From: Nonomuraea rubra
GTDB lineage: Bacteria; Actinomycetota; Actinomycetes; Streptosporangiales; Streptosporangiaceae
Length of the DNA stretch: 64,000 nucleotides
Reading direction: 5' to 3'
NCBI RefSeq assembly: GCF_014207985.1
Contig: NZ_JACHMI010000001.1
Coordinates: 4,385,001-4,449,000 of the forward strand
A model generated the notes under the pieces. The model made no database searches. It was not told the origin of the DNA and was given only the letters and a program-made list of their open reading frames with translations. Positions 54,857-63,062 of the stretch are shown here, in pieces. How positions within the stretch are numbered: the first letter of the stretch is position 1; every line of letters begins with the position of its first letter. The position numbers and the translations under genes were made by a program.

Positions 54857-55810
54857 ATGCTGATCGTCGTCGCCCTGGGCGGCAACGCTCTGCTCGAACG
54901 CGGGGAACGCCCGGACGCGCAGGTGCAGCGGGAGCACGTCCGGGCCGCCGCCCTGGCCCTGGCCCCGCTCGCCGCCGAGCACACGCTGGTGCTCTGCCAC
55001 GGCAACGGGCCGCAGATCGGCATGCTGGCCGTGGAGAGCGAGAACGACCCGGCGCTGACCCACCCGTTCCCGCTCGACACGCTCGGCGCCCAGACCCAGG
55101 GCATGATCGGGTACTGGCTGGCGCTGGAGCTGGGCAACGCGGGCCTGGCCGGGCCGGTCGTCACGATCGTCACGCGGACCGAGGTCGACCCGGACGATCC
55201 GGCCTTCCGTGCCCCGGCCAAGTTCGTCGGCCAGACGTACCCGGAGCCGGTGGCCCGCAGGCTCGCCGGGGAGCACGGGTGGACCGTCGCCGGGGACGGG
55301 CAGGGCTGGCGGCGGGTCGTCGCCTCCCCGGCACCCCGCCGGATCGTCGAGCTGCCGACGATCCGGCACCTGGTGGCCGGCGGCACGACCGTGATCTGCG
55401 GCGGCGGGGGCGGGGTGCCCGTCTTCGCCGGGGACGGCGGCCGGTACGAGGGGGCGCAGGCCGTCGTCGACAAGGACCTCACGGCCGCGCTGCTGGCGGT
55501 GGAGCTGGGAGCCGACCGGCTCGTGGTGCTCACCGACGTGGACGCCGTACGCCGGGACTTCGGCACCCCCCGGGAGCGGCCGCTGTCCGCGGTGGACGCC
55601 GGCGAGCTGCGCGCCATGCGCTTCCCCGCCGGATCGATGGCGCCGAAGGTCGAGGCCTGCCTCCGGTTCGTCACCGCGACCGGCAGGCCGGCGGCGATCG
55701 GGGCGCTGCGGGACGCGGCCGCGGTGCTCGCCGGCACGGCCGGGACCACCATCACGGCCGGCACCAGGACCGTCACCAGCGCGGGAGCCGCCGTGGCAGC
55801 CGATCGGTAG
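54857..55810 (+). CDS. arcC: carbamate kinase
   Basis: The start is 1 base after the carbamoyltransferase stop; 317 residues. Amino-acid-kinase family motifs are IVVALGGNALLERGE at the N-terminus, LCHGNGPQIGMLAVESE, TQGMIGYWL, ICGGGGGVPVFAGDGG, VVDKDLTAALLAVELGADRL and MRFPAGSMAPKVEACLRFV. It makes ATP from carbamoyl phosphate and ADP, completing the deiminase pathway (permease, arcA, arcB, arcC). A hairpin follows directly. Confidence 0.94.
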   Translation: MLIVVALGGNALLERGERPDAQVQREHVRAAALALAPLAAEHTLVLCHGNGPQIGMLAVESENDPALTHPFPLDTLGAQTQGMIGYWLALELGNAGLAGPVVTIVTRTEVDPDDPAFRAPAKFVGQTYPEPVARRLAGEHGWTVAGDGQGWRRVVASPAPRRIVELPTIRHLVAGGTTVICGGGGGVPVFAGDGGRYEGAQAVVDKDLTAALLAVELGADRLVVLTDVDAVRRDFGTPRERPLSAVDAGELRAMRFPAGSMAPKVEACLRFVTATGRPAAIGALRDAAAVLAGTAGTTITAGTRTVTSAGAAVAADR

Positions 55811-55812
55811 AC

Positions 55813-55831
55813 CCGCTTACCTGCGAAGCGG
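55813..55831. terminator. hairpin after carbamate kinase gene
   Basis: CCGCTT (55813-55818) and AAGCGG (55826-55831) form a 6-bp stem with a 7-base loop, 2 bases after the arcC stop. It may attenuate or end the arc transcript before the LAL regulator gene. Confidence 0.4.
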
Positions 55832-55867
55832 TCCATGCCTCTACTCTCCTGTCGGGGTGGTGGAGCA

Positions 55868-58612
55868 ATGACGAGTGATGCGGCGGGGACGTTCGAGCTC
55901 CGTGATCGGCGCGTGGAGTGCGCGGTGCTGGACGGGGTGCTCGCCGACGTGCGCTCGGGTCCCGGGCGTGCCCTGCTGGTCCGCGGCGAGGCGGGCGTCG
56001 GGAAGTCGGCGCTGCTCGACTACCTCGTGGGCCGCTCGGCCGGCTGCAGGGTCGTGCGCGCGGCAGGCGTCGAGTCCGAGATGGAGCTGCCCTTCGCCGG
56101 CCTGCACCAGCTGTGCGCGCCGATGCTGGACCGCCTCGATCGCATCCCCGGCCCGCAGGCCGAGGCGCTGGCCGTCGCGTTCGGCCACAGCAGCGGCAGC
56201 CCGCCGGACAGGTTCCTGATCGGGGTGGCCGTCCTGAGCCTGCTGGCGGCGGCGTCGGAGGACCAGCCGCTCCTGTGCGTGATCGACGACGGGCAGTGGC
56301 TGGACCAGGCCTCGACGCAGACGCTGACGTTCGCCTCGCGCCGCCTGTTCGCCGAGCGGATCGGCGTGGTCTTCTCCGTACGGGAACCGGCGGCGGGCCC
56401 GGAGTGGCGGGGGCTGCCGGAGCTGGCGGTCGGCGGCCTGCCCGAGGACGACGCCCGCGCGCTGCTGGACTCGGCCGTTCCCGGGCGGCTGGACGAGCGG
56501 GTGCGCGACCGCATCGTGGCCGAGACGCGCGGCAACCCGCTGGCCCTGCTGGAGCTGCCGCGCGGGCTGACGGCGGCGGAGCTGGCCGGCGGGTTCGGGC
56601 GGCCCGACCTGCAGCCGCTGGCGAGCCAGATCGAGCTCAGCTTCGTCCGGCGGGTGCGGTCGCTGCCCGCGCCGACGCAGCGCCTGCTGCTGACGGCGGC
56701 GGCCGAGCCGGTCGGCGACATGACGTTGCTGCTGCGCGCGGCCCAGGCCATGGACCTGCCGATGAGCGCGGGAGCGCCGGCCGAGGCGGCCGGGCTGATC
56801 GAGCTGGGCTCCCGGGTACGCTTCCGGCACCCGCTCGTGCGTACGGCCATCTACCGGGCGGCGCCGCCCGGCGACCGCCGCGCCGTGCACCAGGCCCTCG
56901 CCCAGGCGATCGACCCCGCCGCCGACCCCGACCGGCGCGCCTGGCACCGGGCGCACGCGGCGGCCGATGCCGACGAGGAGGTCGCCGCCGAGCTGGTCAG
57001 CTCCGCCGACCGGGCGCAGCGGCGTGGCGGGGTCGCGGCCGTGGCCGAGTTCCTGCGGCGCGCCACCGAGCTGACCCCGGACGCGGAGACCCGCGCGATC
57101 CGCGCCCTGTCCGCCGCCGAGGCCGCGCTGCGCTGCGGCGCCTTCGACGTCGCCCTGAGGCTGCTGCACATGGCGGACCAGGCGGCGGCCGGCGAGTTCC
57201 ACCAGGCCCGGGTGACCCTGCTGCGGGCGCAGGTCGCCTTCGCCTCCGGCCACGACATGGCCGCGCCGCGGCTGCTCCTCGAAGCGGGCCGCCGGCTGGA
57301 GCCGCTGGACCTGGAGCTCGCCCGCGACACCTACCGCGACGCCATGGGCGCGGCCCTGCTCGCCGGCGCGTTCACCGAGGACTCCGGCGTGCGCGCGGTG
57401 GCGCTGGCGGTGCGCGCGGCGCCGGCGCCGGCCCCGCAGCGGCCCGGCGACCAGCTCCTGGACAGCCTCGCCGCGCTCTACACCGACGGTTACGCGGCCG
57501 CCGTGCCGCTGGCCCGGGAGGCGCTGCGGGCGTTCCGCGCGGAGGACAAGTCCAGCGCGAACGACCAGCCCTGGTTGTGGCTGGCCGGGATCACCGCCGC
57601 CGACATGTGGGACGACGAGAGCTGGGCCGTCCTCACCGAGCGGCACGTCCGGGTCGCCCGCGAGCTCGGCGATCTCAGCGTCCTCCCGCTCACCCTCAAC
57701 TCGCTCGCGGTCGTCCGGCTCCTCTCCGGCGAGCGCGCGGCGGCCGTCTCCCTGGTCGCGGAGATCCAGGCCATCGGCGAGGCGACCGGGGGAACGCTGG
57801 CGCCGTACGGCGCGCTGGTGCTGGCCGCCTGGCACGGCGACGAGGCCGCCGCCACCCCGCTGATCGAGGCGAGCACGGCCGACGCGATGGCCCGCGGCGA
57901 GGACAGCGGGGTCGTGGTCACCCACTGGGCGCGGGCGCTGCTGCTGAACGGGCTCGCCCGCTACGAGGAGGCCGCCACGGCGGCCCGCGCCGCGACCGAG
58001 CACCCGACGGAGTCCGGCGTCGTCTACTGGGCCCTGCCGGAGCTGGTCGAGGCGGCCGTCCGCAGCGGGCGGCCCGAGTGGGCGGCCGCCGCCTGCGAAC
58101 GCCTCGCCGCGACGGCCCGGGCCTCCGGGACCGACTGGGCGCTCGGCGTGCTGGCCAGGTCCGAGGCGCTGCTGGCGTCCGGCCGTACGGCGGAGGAGCT
58201 GTACCGGCAGGCGATCGACCACCTCGGCCGGACCAGGATCCGGACGGAGCTGGCCCGCGCCCACCTGCTGTACGGCGAGTGGCTGCGGCGGGAGAACCGC
58301 CTCAAGGAGGCGCGCGGCCGGCTCCGCACCGCCCACGACCTGCTCACCGAGGCCGGCGCCGCCGCGTTCGCCGGCCGGGCCCGCCAGGAGCTCGCCGCCG
58401 CCGGAGAGCCGGTCACCGAGCGGGCCGCCCGCCCGCGCGACACCCTCACCCCGCGGGAGGCGGACGTCGCCAGGCTCGCCGGCGACGGGCTGACCAACGC
58501 CGAGATCGGCGTCAGGCTCCTGCTCAGCCCGCACACCGTCGAATGGCACCTGAGCAAGGTCTTCACCAAGCTCGGCATCACCTCGCGCAGGCAGCTGCGC
58601 CCGAGGGACTAG
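55868..58612 (+). CDS. LAL-type LuxR family regulator with AAA ATPase
   Basis: ATG 55868 gives 914 residues. The N-terminal ATPase has ALLVRGEAGVGKSALLDYLV (Walker A near residue 55) and QPLLCVIDDGQWLDQASTQT (Walker B). A long helical repeat region follows (about 330-840), and a C-terminal LuxR helix-turn-helix closes it: LTPREADVARLAGDGLTNAE, then LSPHTVEWHLSKVFTKLGI. Such regulators control secondary metabolism, sugar use and stress. It is 57 bases downstream of arcC in the same direction, so it could be co-transcribed and may regulate the operon, although this is unproven. Confidence 0.9.
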   Translation: MTSDAAGTFELRDRRVECAVLDGVLADVRSGPGRALLVRGEAGVGKSALLDYLVGRSAGCRVVRAAGVESEMELPFAGLHQLCAPMLDRLDRIPGPQAEALAVAFGHSSGSPPDRFLIGVAVLSLLAAASEDQPLLCVIDDGQWLDQASTQTLTFASRRLFAERIGVVFSVREPAAGPEWRGLPELAVGGLPEDDARALLDSAVPGRLDERVRDRIVAETRGNPLALLELPRGLTAAELAGGFGRPDLQPLASQIELSFVRRVRSLPAPTQRLLLTAAAEPVGDMTLLLRAAQAMDLPMSAGAPAEAAGLIELGSRVRFRHPLVRTAIYRAAPPGDRRAVHQALAQAIDPAADPDRRAWHRAHAAADADEEVAAELVSSADRAQRRGGVAAVAEFLRRATELTPDAETRAIRALSAAEAALRCGAFDVALRLLHMADQAAAGEFHQARVTLLRAQVAFASGHDMAAPRLLLEAGRRLEPLDLELARDTYRDAMGAALLAGAFTEDSGVRAVALAVRAAPAPAPQRPGDQLLDSLAALYTDGYAAAVPLAREALRAFRAEDKSSANDQPWLWLAGITAADMWDDESWAVLTERHVRVARELGDLSVLPLTLNSLAVVRLLSGERAAAVSLVAEIQAIGEATGGTLAPYGALVLAAWHGDEAAATPLIEASTADAMARGEDSGVVVTHWARALLLNGLARYEEAATAARAATEHPTESGVVYWALPELVEAAVRSGRPEWAAAACERLAATARASGTDWALGVLARSEALLASGRTAEELYRQAIDHLGRTRIRTELARAHLLYGEWLRRENRLKEARGRLRTAHDLLTEAGAAAFAGRARQELAAAGEPVTERAARPRDTLTPREADVARLAGDGLTNAEIGVRLLLSPHTVEWHLSKVFTKLGITSRRQLRPRD

Positions 58613-58626
58613 GGGACCGCGGGAGC

Positions 58627-58660
58627 TGTCACAGAGCCCGAAGGCTGTCCGGTCTTAGCT
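58627..58660 (+). promoter_or_regulatory. ECF-type promoter element C (for ohr-like gene)
   Basis: TGTCAC (58627-58632) and GGTCTTA (58651-58657) are 18 bases apart, with GGCTGTCC between, as in elements A and B. The GTG start of the Ohr gene is 40 bases after the -10 element. Confidence 0.65.
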
Positions 58661-58696
58661 GGCGACCCGTCCCATGTGCCGTTGAAAGGCGTCCCA

Positions 58697-59182
58697 GTGA
58701 GCGAGCACACCCTGTCCACCGAGCACGACCACAGCGGCTCCGTGTTCAAACCGCTGTACGTCACCCGCGTCGCCGTGACCGGCGGTGACTCCGGCCACGC
58801 GCGCGCCAGCGGCCGGGCCCGCTCGGCCGACGGCGCGCTCGCCCTGGAGCTGCGCCTGCCCGAGGAGCTGGGCGGCGACAACCCCGGCCCGAACCCCGAG
58901 CAGCTCTTCGCCGCCGGATACGCCGCCTGCTTCCAGGGCGCGCTCAGCCTGCTGGCCAGGCAGCACCTCCTCGACCCCGGGGCGATCACGGTGGAGGCGA
59001 CCGTCACCTTCGGCCGCGACCCGGCCGACGGCGGCTACCAGCTACGCGCCGACCTCGTCGTGACCTGGCCGGGAGTGGACCGCGCCACGGCCACCCCGCT
59101 GCTGGCCCAGGCGACCGCGCTGTGCCCGTACGCCAAGATGGCCCGCCACGGCATCCCCGCCACGATCGCCCTCGCCGGCTGA
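58697..59182 (+). CDS. ohr: Ohr family organic hydroperoxide resistance protein
   Basis: GTG 58697 with GAAAGG upstream gives 161 residues. The OsmC/Ohr fold shows ALALELRLPEELGGDNPGPN, the catalytic cysteine in FAAGYAACFQGALSLLARQH and the second cysteine in ATALCPYAKMARHGIP. The enzyme reduces organic hydroperoxides, using lipoylated proteins or similar thiols in known members. No OhrR repressor gene is adjacent; the ECF-type promoter element suggests sigma-factor control in its place. Confidence 0.92.
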   Translation: MSEHTLSTEHDHSGSVFKPLYVTRVAVTGGDSGHARASGRARSADGALALELRLPEELGGDNPGPNPEQLFAAGYAACFQGALSLLARQHLLDPGAITVEATVTFGRDPADGGYQLRADLVVTWPGVDRATATPLLAQATALCPYAKMARHGIPATIALAG

Positions 59183-59200
59183 GACCGCCCCGCACGACGA

Positions 59201-59232
59201 GAGGGCACCGGCCCGTGACGGCCGGTGCCCTC
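59201..59232. terminator. strong bidirectional terminator hairpin
   Basis: GAGGGCACCGGCC (59201-59213) and its perfect complement GGCCGGTGCCCTC (59220-59232) form a 13-bp stem with a 6-base loop, between the convergent ohr-like gene and the secreted hydrolase gene. Confidence 0.85.
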
Positions 59233-59249
59233 GTCCACGTTCGGTCCCG

Positions 59250-60104
59250 CTACCGCACGCTCGCCCGCGCGGCCTGCTCGATCACGTGGGCGACGGTCCT
59301 GGGAGCCGTCATCAGGCCGACATGCCCGGCGTCGTACTCGACGACGGTGGAGCCGGCCCGCTCGGCCATGCTCCGCTGCACGCCGGGAGGGATGATCCGG
59401 TCCTTGGTGCCGATGACGTTCCAGGACGGGATCGTCCGCCAGGCGGGGGCGCCGGACGGCTCGTTGAGCGCGCCCAGCGTGGCCGGCCGCTGGGTGGCCG
59501 CCACGAGCGCCTTGTCATCGAGGCTCAGCCCGTTCGCGAACGACGTCAGGACGGTCGGCGTCTTCAGGTACAGGTCGGTCTCCGCGGTGGGCGGAAGGGC
59601 CGGGGGGACGAGGTCGAACACGGTCGTCGGGTCCGGCACGGAAAGGGCGGAGTCCGGTCCCGCGAGCTGGGTCGCGGACTCGCCGGCGTCGGGGGCGAAG
59701 GCGTTGACGTAGACGAGCGCCTTGACGCCGGGGGTTCCGGCGGCCGCGTTGGTGATCACGGCCCCGCCGTAGGAGTGGCCGACGAGGACGACCGGCCCCG
59801 TCAGCGTCTCCAGGAACGCCTTCACGGACGCGGCGTCGCCCGACAGCGAGCGCAGCGGGTTGGCGATCGCCCTGACCGGATAGCCGTCGGCCTGGAGCCT
59901 GGCGATGACCCGGTTCCAGCTGGAGGCGTCCGCCCAGGCTCCGTGCACGAGCACGACGGTGGGCTTCGGCGTACGCGACCGGCTGTCCTGGGCGGCGACG
60001 CTCAGCGCCGGGCCGGCGCCGCCCAGGATGAGGGCGGCGGCGGCGAGCAGCGCCACGGCGGTGCGGGTCCGGCGCAGGGTACGGCGGGCAGGGGGATTGA
60101 TCAT
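59250..60104 (-). CDS. secreted alpha/beta hydrolase (EstC-like)
   Basis: The product is 284 residues with a twin-Arg-containing but short signal (TLRRTRTAVALLAAAALILG, then SVAAQ). The fold shows VVLVHGAWADASSWNRVI for the oxyanion hole, the nucleophile LVGHSYGGAVITNA near residue 110, the acid in IGTKDRIIPPG and the base in AGHVGLM. This is the short esterase/methyl-esterase subgroup. Substrate unknown. It is transcribed away from the patatin operon. Confidence 0.85.
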   Translation of the reverse strand: MINPPARRTLRRTRTAVALLAAAALILGGAGPALSVAAQDSRSRTPKPTVVLVHGAWADASSWNRVIARLQADGYPVRAIANPLRSLSGDAASVKAFLETLTGPVVLVGHSYGGAVITNAAAGTPGVKALVYVNAFAPDAGESATQLAGPDSALSVPDPTTVFDLVPPALPPTAETDLYLKTPTVLTSFANGLSLDDKALVAATQRPATLGALNEPSGAPAWRTIPSWNVIGTKDRIIPPGVQRSMAERAGSTVVEYDAGHVGLMTAPRTVAHVIEQAARASVR

Positions 60105-60438
60105 GACTCTGTCCTGTTCCGTGTGAGAGAGGCGGCTCCGGCGGACGGGAGACTGGAGACGGTTCGCGCCGGAGCCGCGGCCGGGGCGCGTACCGCCCGG
60201 CTCGTGTGGGTTAGACCGGGCACCGGGCCCGCCGCGTGACGCCTCGCCCCCGACCGCGTGAAAGCCGCCGTGGCTGTCACGCGCGCGGGGGGCTGTCCTG
60301 TCTCAGCGGTGACACCTGTCCGATTCAGCGCGCTGGTGAGAAGGGCGGATCATGTGGGTGACACAACGCGGGAGACCGGCCTCCCCGGCCTGCCAGGGCC
60401 CACGGCCGGGAGTCGCCGGTCATGGAAGGCGTCAGGCC
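60105..60438. promoter_or_regulatory. 334-bp intergenic region upstream of patatin operon
   Basis: This gap holds ECF-type element B, a 9-bp imperfect inverted repeat GTGAAAGCC-GCCGT-GGCTGTCAC (60258-60280) that overlaps its -35, and no gene. An in-frame ATG at 60352 has a fair ribosome-binding site, but the 87 bases to 60439 use many codons ending in A or T, unlike the genes here, so I take it as leader. Confidence 0.55.
60275..60308 (+). promoter_or_regulatory. ECF-type promoter element B (for patatin operon)
   Basis: TGTCAC (60275-60280) and TGTCTCA (60299-60305) are 18 bases apart; GCTGTCCTGTCTCAGCG (60292-60308) is identical to element A. Confidence 0.65.
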
Positions 60439-61347
60439 ATGACACGTGACGGGAAGGCGCACGCGCCGGGCCTGAGCTCCCTGCCCCGCCCCGTGGCGGC
60501 GGTGATCGGCGGCGGGGGAGTGCTCGGAGCCGCGCAGGTCGGCATCGGGTACGCACTGGAGCAGCACGGATTCGCCCCTGACATGATCATCGGAACCTCG
60601 GTCGGGGCGCTCAACGGCGCGATCGTGGCCGCCCACCCCGGCACGGCCGCCGAGCGGCTCGACCACGTGTGGACCCGGGTACGCCGCCGCGAGGTGTACC
60701 CGCTCGGCCTCCTGGCCTCGCGGGTCAGCATCGTCGCCGACCACGGCCTGCGCAAGCTGATCGCCAGGGCCGACCTGCCGCGGCGCATCGAAGAGCTGCG
60801 CATCCCCTTCACCGCCGTGGCCACGGACCTGGCCACCGGCGGCGAGGCGCTGCTCAGCGAGGGGGACCTCGTGTCCGCGCTGCTGGCCAGCGCCGCCATC
60901 CCGGGAGTCCTGCCCCCGGTGGAGCGGGAGGGCCGCACGCTCATCGACGGCGGGGTGATCGCCTACGTCCCCGTACGGGCGGCGCGGCAGGCGGGGGCGG
61001 CCAGCGTGGTGGTGTTGTCGGCCGGGCCCGAATGGCCGCTGGCCTCGGCCCTGCCGCCCCGGCGGGCCGACGCGGTCGCCGCCAGGGCGGCGCTGCTGCT
61101 GGCGCACCACCAGATCGAGCGCGACCTGCGCGAGGTGTCCACCCACCTCCCCACCGTCGTGCTGCCGACCGGCATCGACACCTGGCCGGCCCCGTGGGAC
61201 TTCCGGCACGCCGAGCGGCTGATCGGCACCGCCGCCCGCACGGCGGGCCGGTTCCTCGACGGGCTGCGCGTCAACGGGCCGGGCCTGTACGGGATGAGCT
61301 GCCATCCCGCCGGTCCGGCCGCCCCGGCGAGGGAGGCCGGCCGATGA
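60439..61347 (+). CDS. patatin-like phospholipase
   Basis: ATG 60439 gives 302 residues. The patatin set is complete: the oxyanion glycine run AVIGGGGVLGAAQVGIGYAL, the nucleophile elbow IGTSVGALNGAIVA near residue 55, and the catalytic Asp in LIDGGVIAYVPVRAARQAGA near residue 180. It should hydrolyse acyl esters of glycerolipids with a Ser-Asp dyad. It is cytoplasmic and opens an operon; its stop overlaps the glycosyltransferase start by 4 bp. A role in lipid remodelling that feeds a glycolipid pathway is inference. Confidence 0.88.
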   Translation: MTRDGKAHAPGLSSLPRPVAAVIGGGGVLGAAQVGIGYALEQHGFAPDMIIGTSVGALNGAIVAAHPGTAAERLDHVWTRVRRREVYPLGLLASRVSIVADHGLRKLIARADLPRRIEELRIPFTAVATDLATGGEALLSEGDLVSALLASAAIPGVLPPVEREGRTLIDGGVIAYVPVRAARQAGAASVVVLSAGPEWPLASALPPRRADAVAARAALLLAHHQIERDLREVSTHLPTVVLPTGIDTWPAPWDFRHAERLIGTAARTAGRFLDGLRVNGPGLYGMSCHPAGPAAPAREAGR

Positions 61348-62564
61348 GCACCATCGCGTTCCTCAACATCCCGATGCACGGGCACGTCAACCCGACGCTG
61401 CCCGTCGTGGCCGAGCTCGTCCGGCGCGGCCACTCCGTCACCTACCACATCTCCTCCGCGTTCTCGGCGGAGATCGCGGCCACCGGCGCGACCGTGTACC
61501 CGTACCCCGAGGCCGACCGGCCGCTCGCCGACCCGCCGATGCCGATCACGATGCTGGAGGGGCTCGCCCGCACCACCGTCGGTCTGCTGCCCCGGGTGCT
61601 CGCCGAGCTGCTCGAGATCCGGCCCGACCTGATCGTGCACGACTCCGCCTGCATGTGGGCCGCGGTCGCCGCCCGTGAGCTCGGCGTGCCCGCGGTGTCG
61701 CTGTTCACCACGTTCGCGTACGGCCGGCACACGCCCAGCCCCACCCGCGTCTCGTGGCAGCTGCTGGCCGAGGCGGCCTCCCACCCCCGCAACACCCGCG
61801 ACTACCTGCGGTGGCGGCGCAAGCTGCGCAGCGGCTACGACACCCGCGGCCTGCCGCGCTTCGACTACGCGAACGTCCGCCAGCCGCTCAACCTGGTCTT
61901 CACCTCGCGCGACTTCCAGCCGGGCGCCGGCGCCCTGGACGAGTCGTTCCGGTTCGTCGGCCCCAGCCTGGGCTCCCGCCTGCCCGACCCGTCGTTCCCC
62001 GCCGACCGCCTGCGGGCCCCCGTGCTGTACGCCGCGCTCGGCACGGTGTTCAACGCGGGCCCGCAGCTGCTGCGCAACCTCGTCGTCGCGCTCGCCCCGC
62101 TGGGCGGCACCGTGGTCATCGCCACCGGGGAGACCAACCCGGCCGCGCTGGACCCGCTGCCGGACAACGTGATCGCGCGCCGCTTCGTCCCGCAGACCGA
62201 GGTGCTGGAACGGGCCGCGCTGTTCGTCACGCACGGCGGCATGAACAGCGCCAACGAGGCCATGTACGCGGGGGTCCCGATGTTGCTGATCCCCCAGGGT
62301 GCGGACCAGCCGCTCGTGGCCCGCCGGGTCGTCCAGCTCGGCTCCGGCCTGGCGATCAGCGCCCGCGACGCCGGCCCCGGGCTCGTGCACGCCCTGGCCC
62401 GGCGGCTGCTCGACGAGCCGCGCTTCATGGCCGCCGCGGACCGGATGCAGGTCGCCCAGCGCGAGGCCGGCGGCTACGTGCGCGCCGCCGACGAGCTGGA
62501 GCGCCACCTGCACCGCAGCCGCCAGGGCCGCCCCGCACCGGCGGACACCCCACGGGAACGGTGA
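61344..62564 (+). CDS. MGT-type (GT1 family) glycosyltransferase
   Basis: The ATG overlaps the patatin stop and gives 406 residues. GT-B features: N-terminal AFLNIPMHGHVNPTLPVVAE, LIVHDSACMWAAVAARELGV, PVLYAALGTVFNAGP, and the donor-binding FVTHGGMNSANEAMYAGVPM with LLIPQGADQPLVARR. This is the macrolide-glycosyltransferase-like subgroup that uses UDP- or dTDP-sugars on lipophilic acceptors. Between a lipase-like gene and membrane proteins it may glycosylate a lipid. Next gene begins 3 bases after its stop. Confidence 0.9.
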   Translation: MSTIAFLNIPMHGHVNPTLPVVAELVRRGHSVTYHISSAFSAEIAATGATVYPYPEADRPLADPPMPITMLEGLARTTVGLLPRVLAELLEIRPDLIVHDSACMWAAVAARELGVPAVSLFTTFAYGRHTPSPTRVSWQLLAEAASHPRNTRDYLRWRRKLRSGYDTRGLPRFDYANVRQPLNLVFTSRDFQPGAGALDESFRFVGPSLGSRLPDPSFPADRLRAPVLYAALGTVFNAGPQLLRNLVVALAPLGGTVVIATGETNPAALDPLPDNVIARRFVPQTEVLERAALFVTHGGMNSANEAMYAGVPMLLIPQGADQPLVARRVVQLGSGLAISARDAGPGLVHALARRLLDEPRFMAAADRMQVAQREAGGYVRAADELERHLHRSRQGRPAPADTPRER

Positions 62565-62567
62565 GCC

Positions 62568-63062
62568 ATGTCGCCCCTCGTGCTCACCCTGCTGCTGCTG
62601 GGCGGGCTGTCCGAGGCCGCCGGACGCCTCCTGCCGCTGATCGCCCGCCGGCCCCGCACGTCGCGGCCCCAGCTGATCCCGCTCGTCCTGATCGGCGCCG
62701 TCGTCGAGGGCGCGGTGTTCGGGCTGTGGCCGCTGATCGCGTGGACGCTCGCCGGGCTGATGCTCACCGAGCCCCCGCCCGGCGTCGCCGCGTTCACCTG
62801 GACCCCCGACAAGGCTGTCCCGCTGCTGCTCGCGGCCATTCTCGCGTTCCCGCTCCTCGGGCCGCTGCTGCACATGCTGCTGCTGGTGGCGGTCGGGGCC
62901 GGCCTGGTGGCGCCGCTCGCCGCCGCGACCGGGCTGGGCTGGTGGGCCGCCGCGGGCTGCGTGGCCGTCGCCGGGCTCGGGCTCGGCCTGGCCGTCGAGG
63001 TGGTCCGCCGCCTGGTGGTGCAGGTCGGCGCCCTCACCGGGGTGCGGGAGCCGGCCGCATGA
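62568..63062 (+). CDS. small polytopic membrane protein
   Basis: The product is 164 residues with about four membrane segments (LVLTLLLLGGLSEAAGRLLP, LIPLVLIGAVVEGAVFGLWP, LLLAAILAFPLLGPLLHMLL, AAAGCVAVAGLGLGLAVEVV). I do not recognise a family. It is in the middle of the patatin, glycosyltransferase and hydrolase-like operon with 3-bp and 4-bp junctions, so it probably works with the glycosyltransferase or the hydrolase-like protein at the membrane. Confidence 0.75.
   Translation: MSPLVLTLLLLGGLSEAAGRLLPLIARRPRTSRPQLIPLVLIGAVVEGAVFGLWPLIAWTLAGLMLTEPPPGVAAFTWTPDKAVPLLLAAILAFPLLGPLLHMLLLVAVGAGLVAPLAAATGLGWWAAAGCVAVAGLGLGLAVEVVRRLVVQVGALTGVREPAA

Noticed and set aside
60352-60438. Upstream ATG start for the patatin gene
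   Set aside because: It has a fair ribosome-binding site, but the 29 codons contain ACA, CAA, AGA, CCA, GGA and AGG, unlike the GC-ending codons of the gene; the patatin fold begins after 60439.
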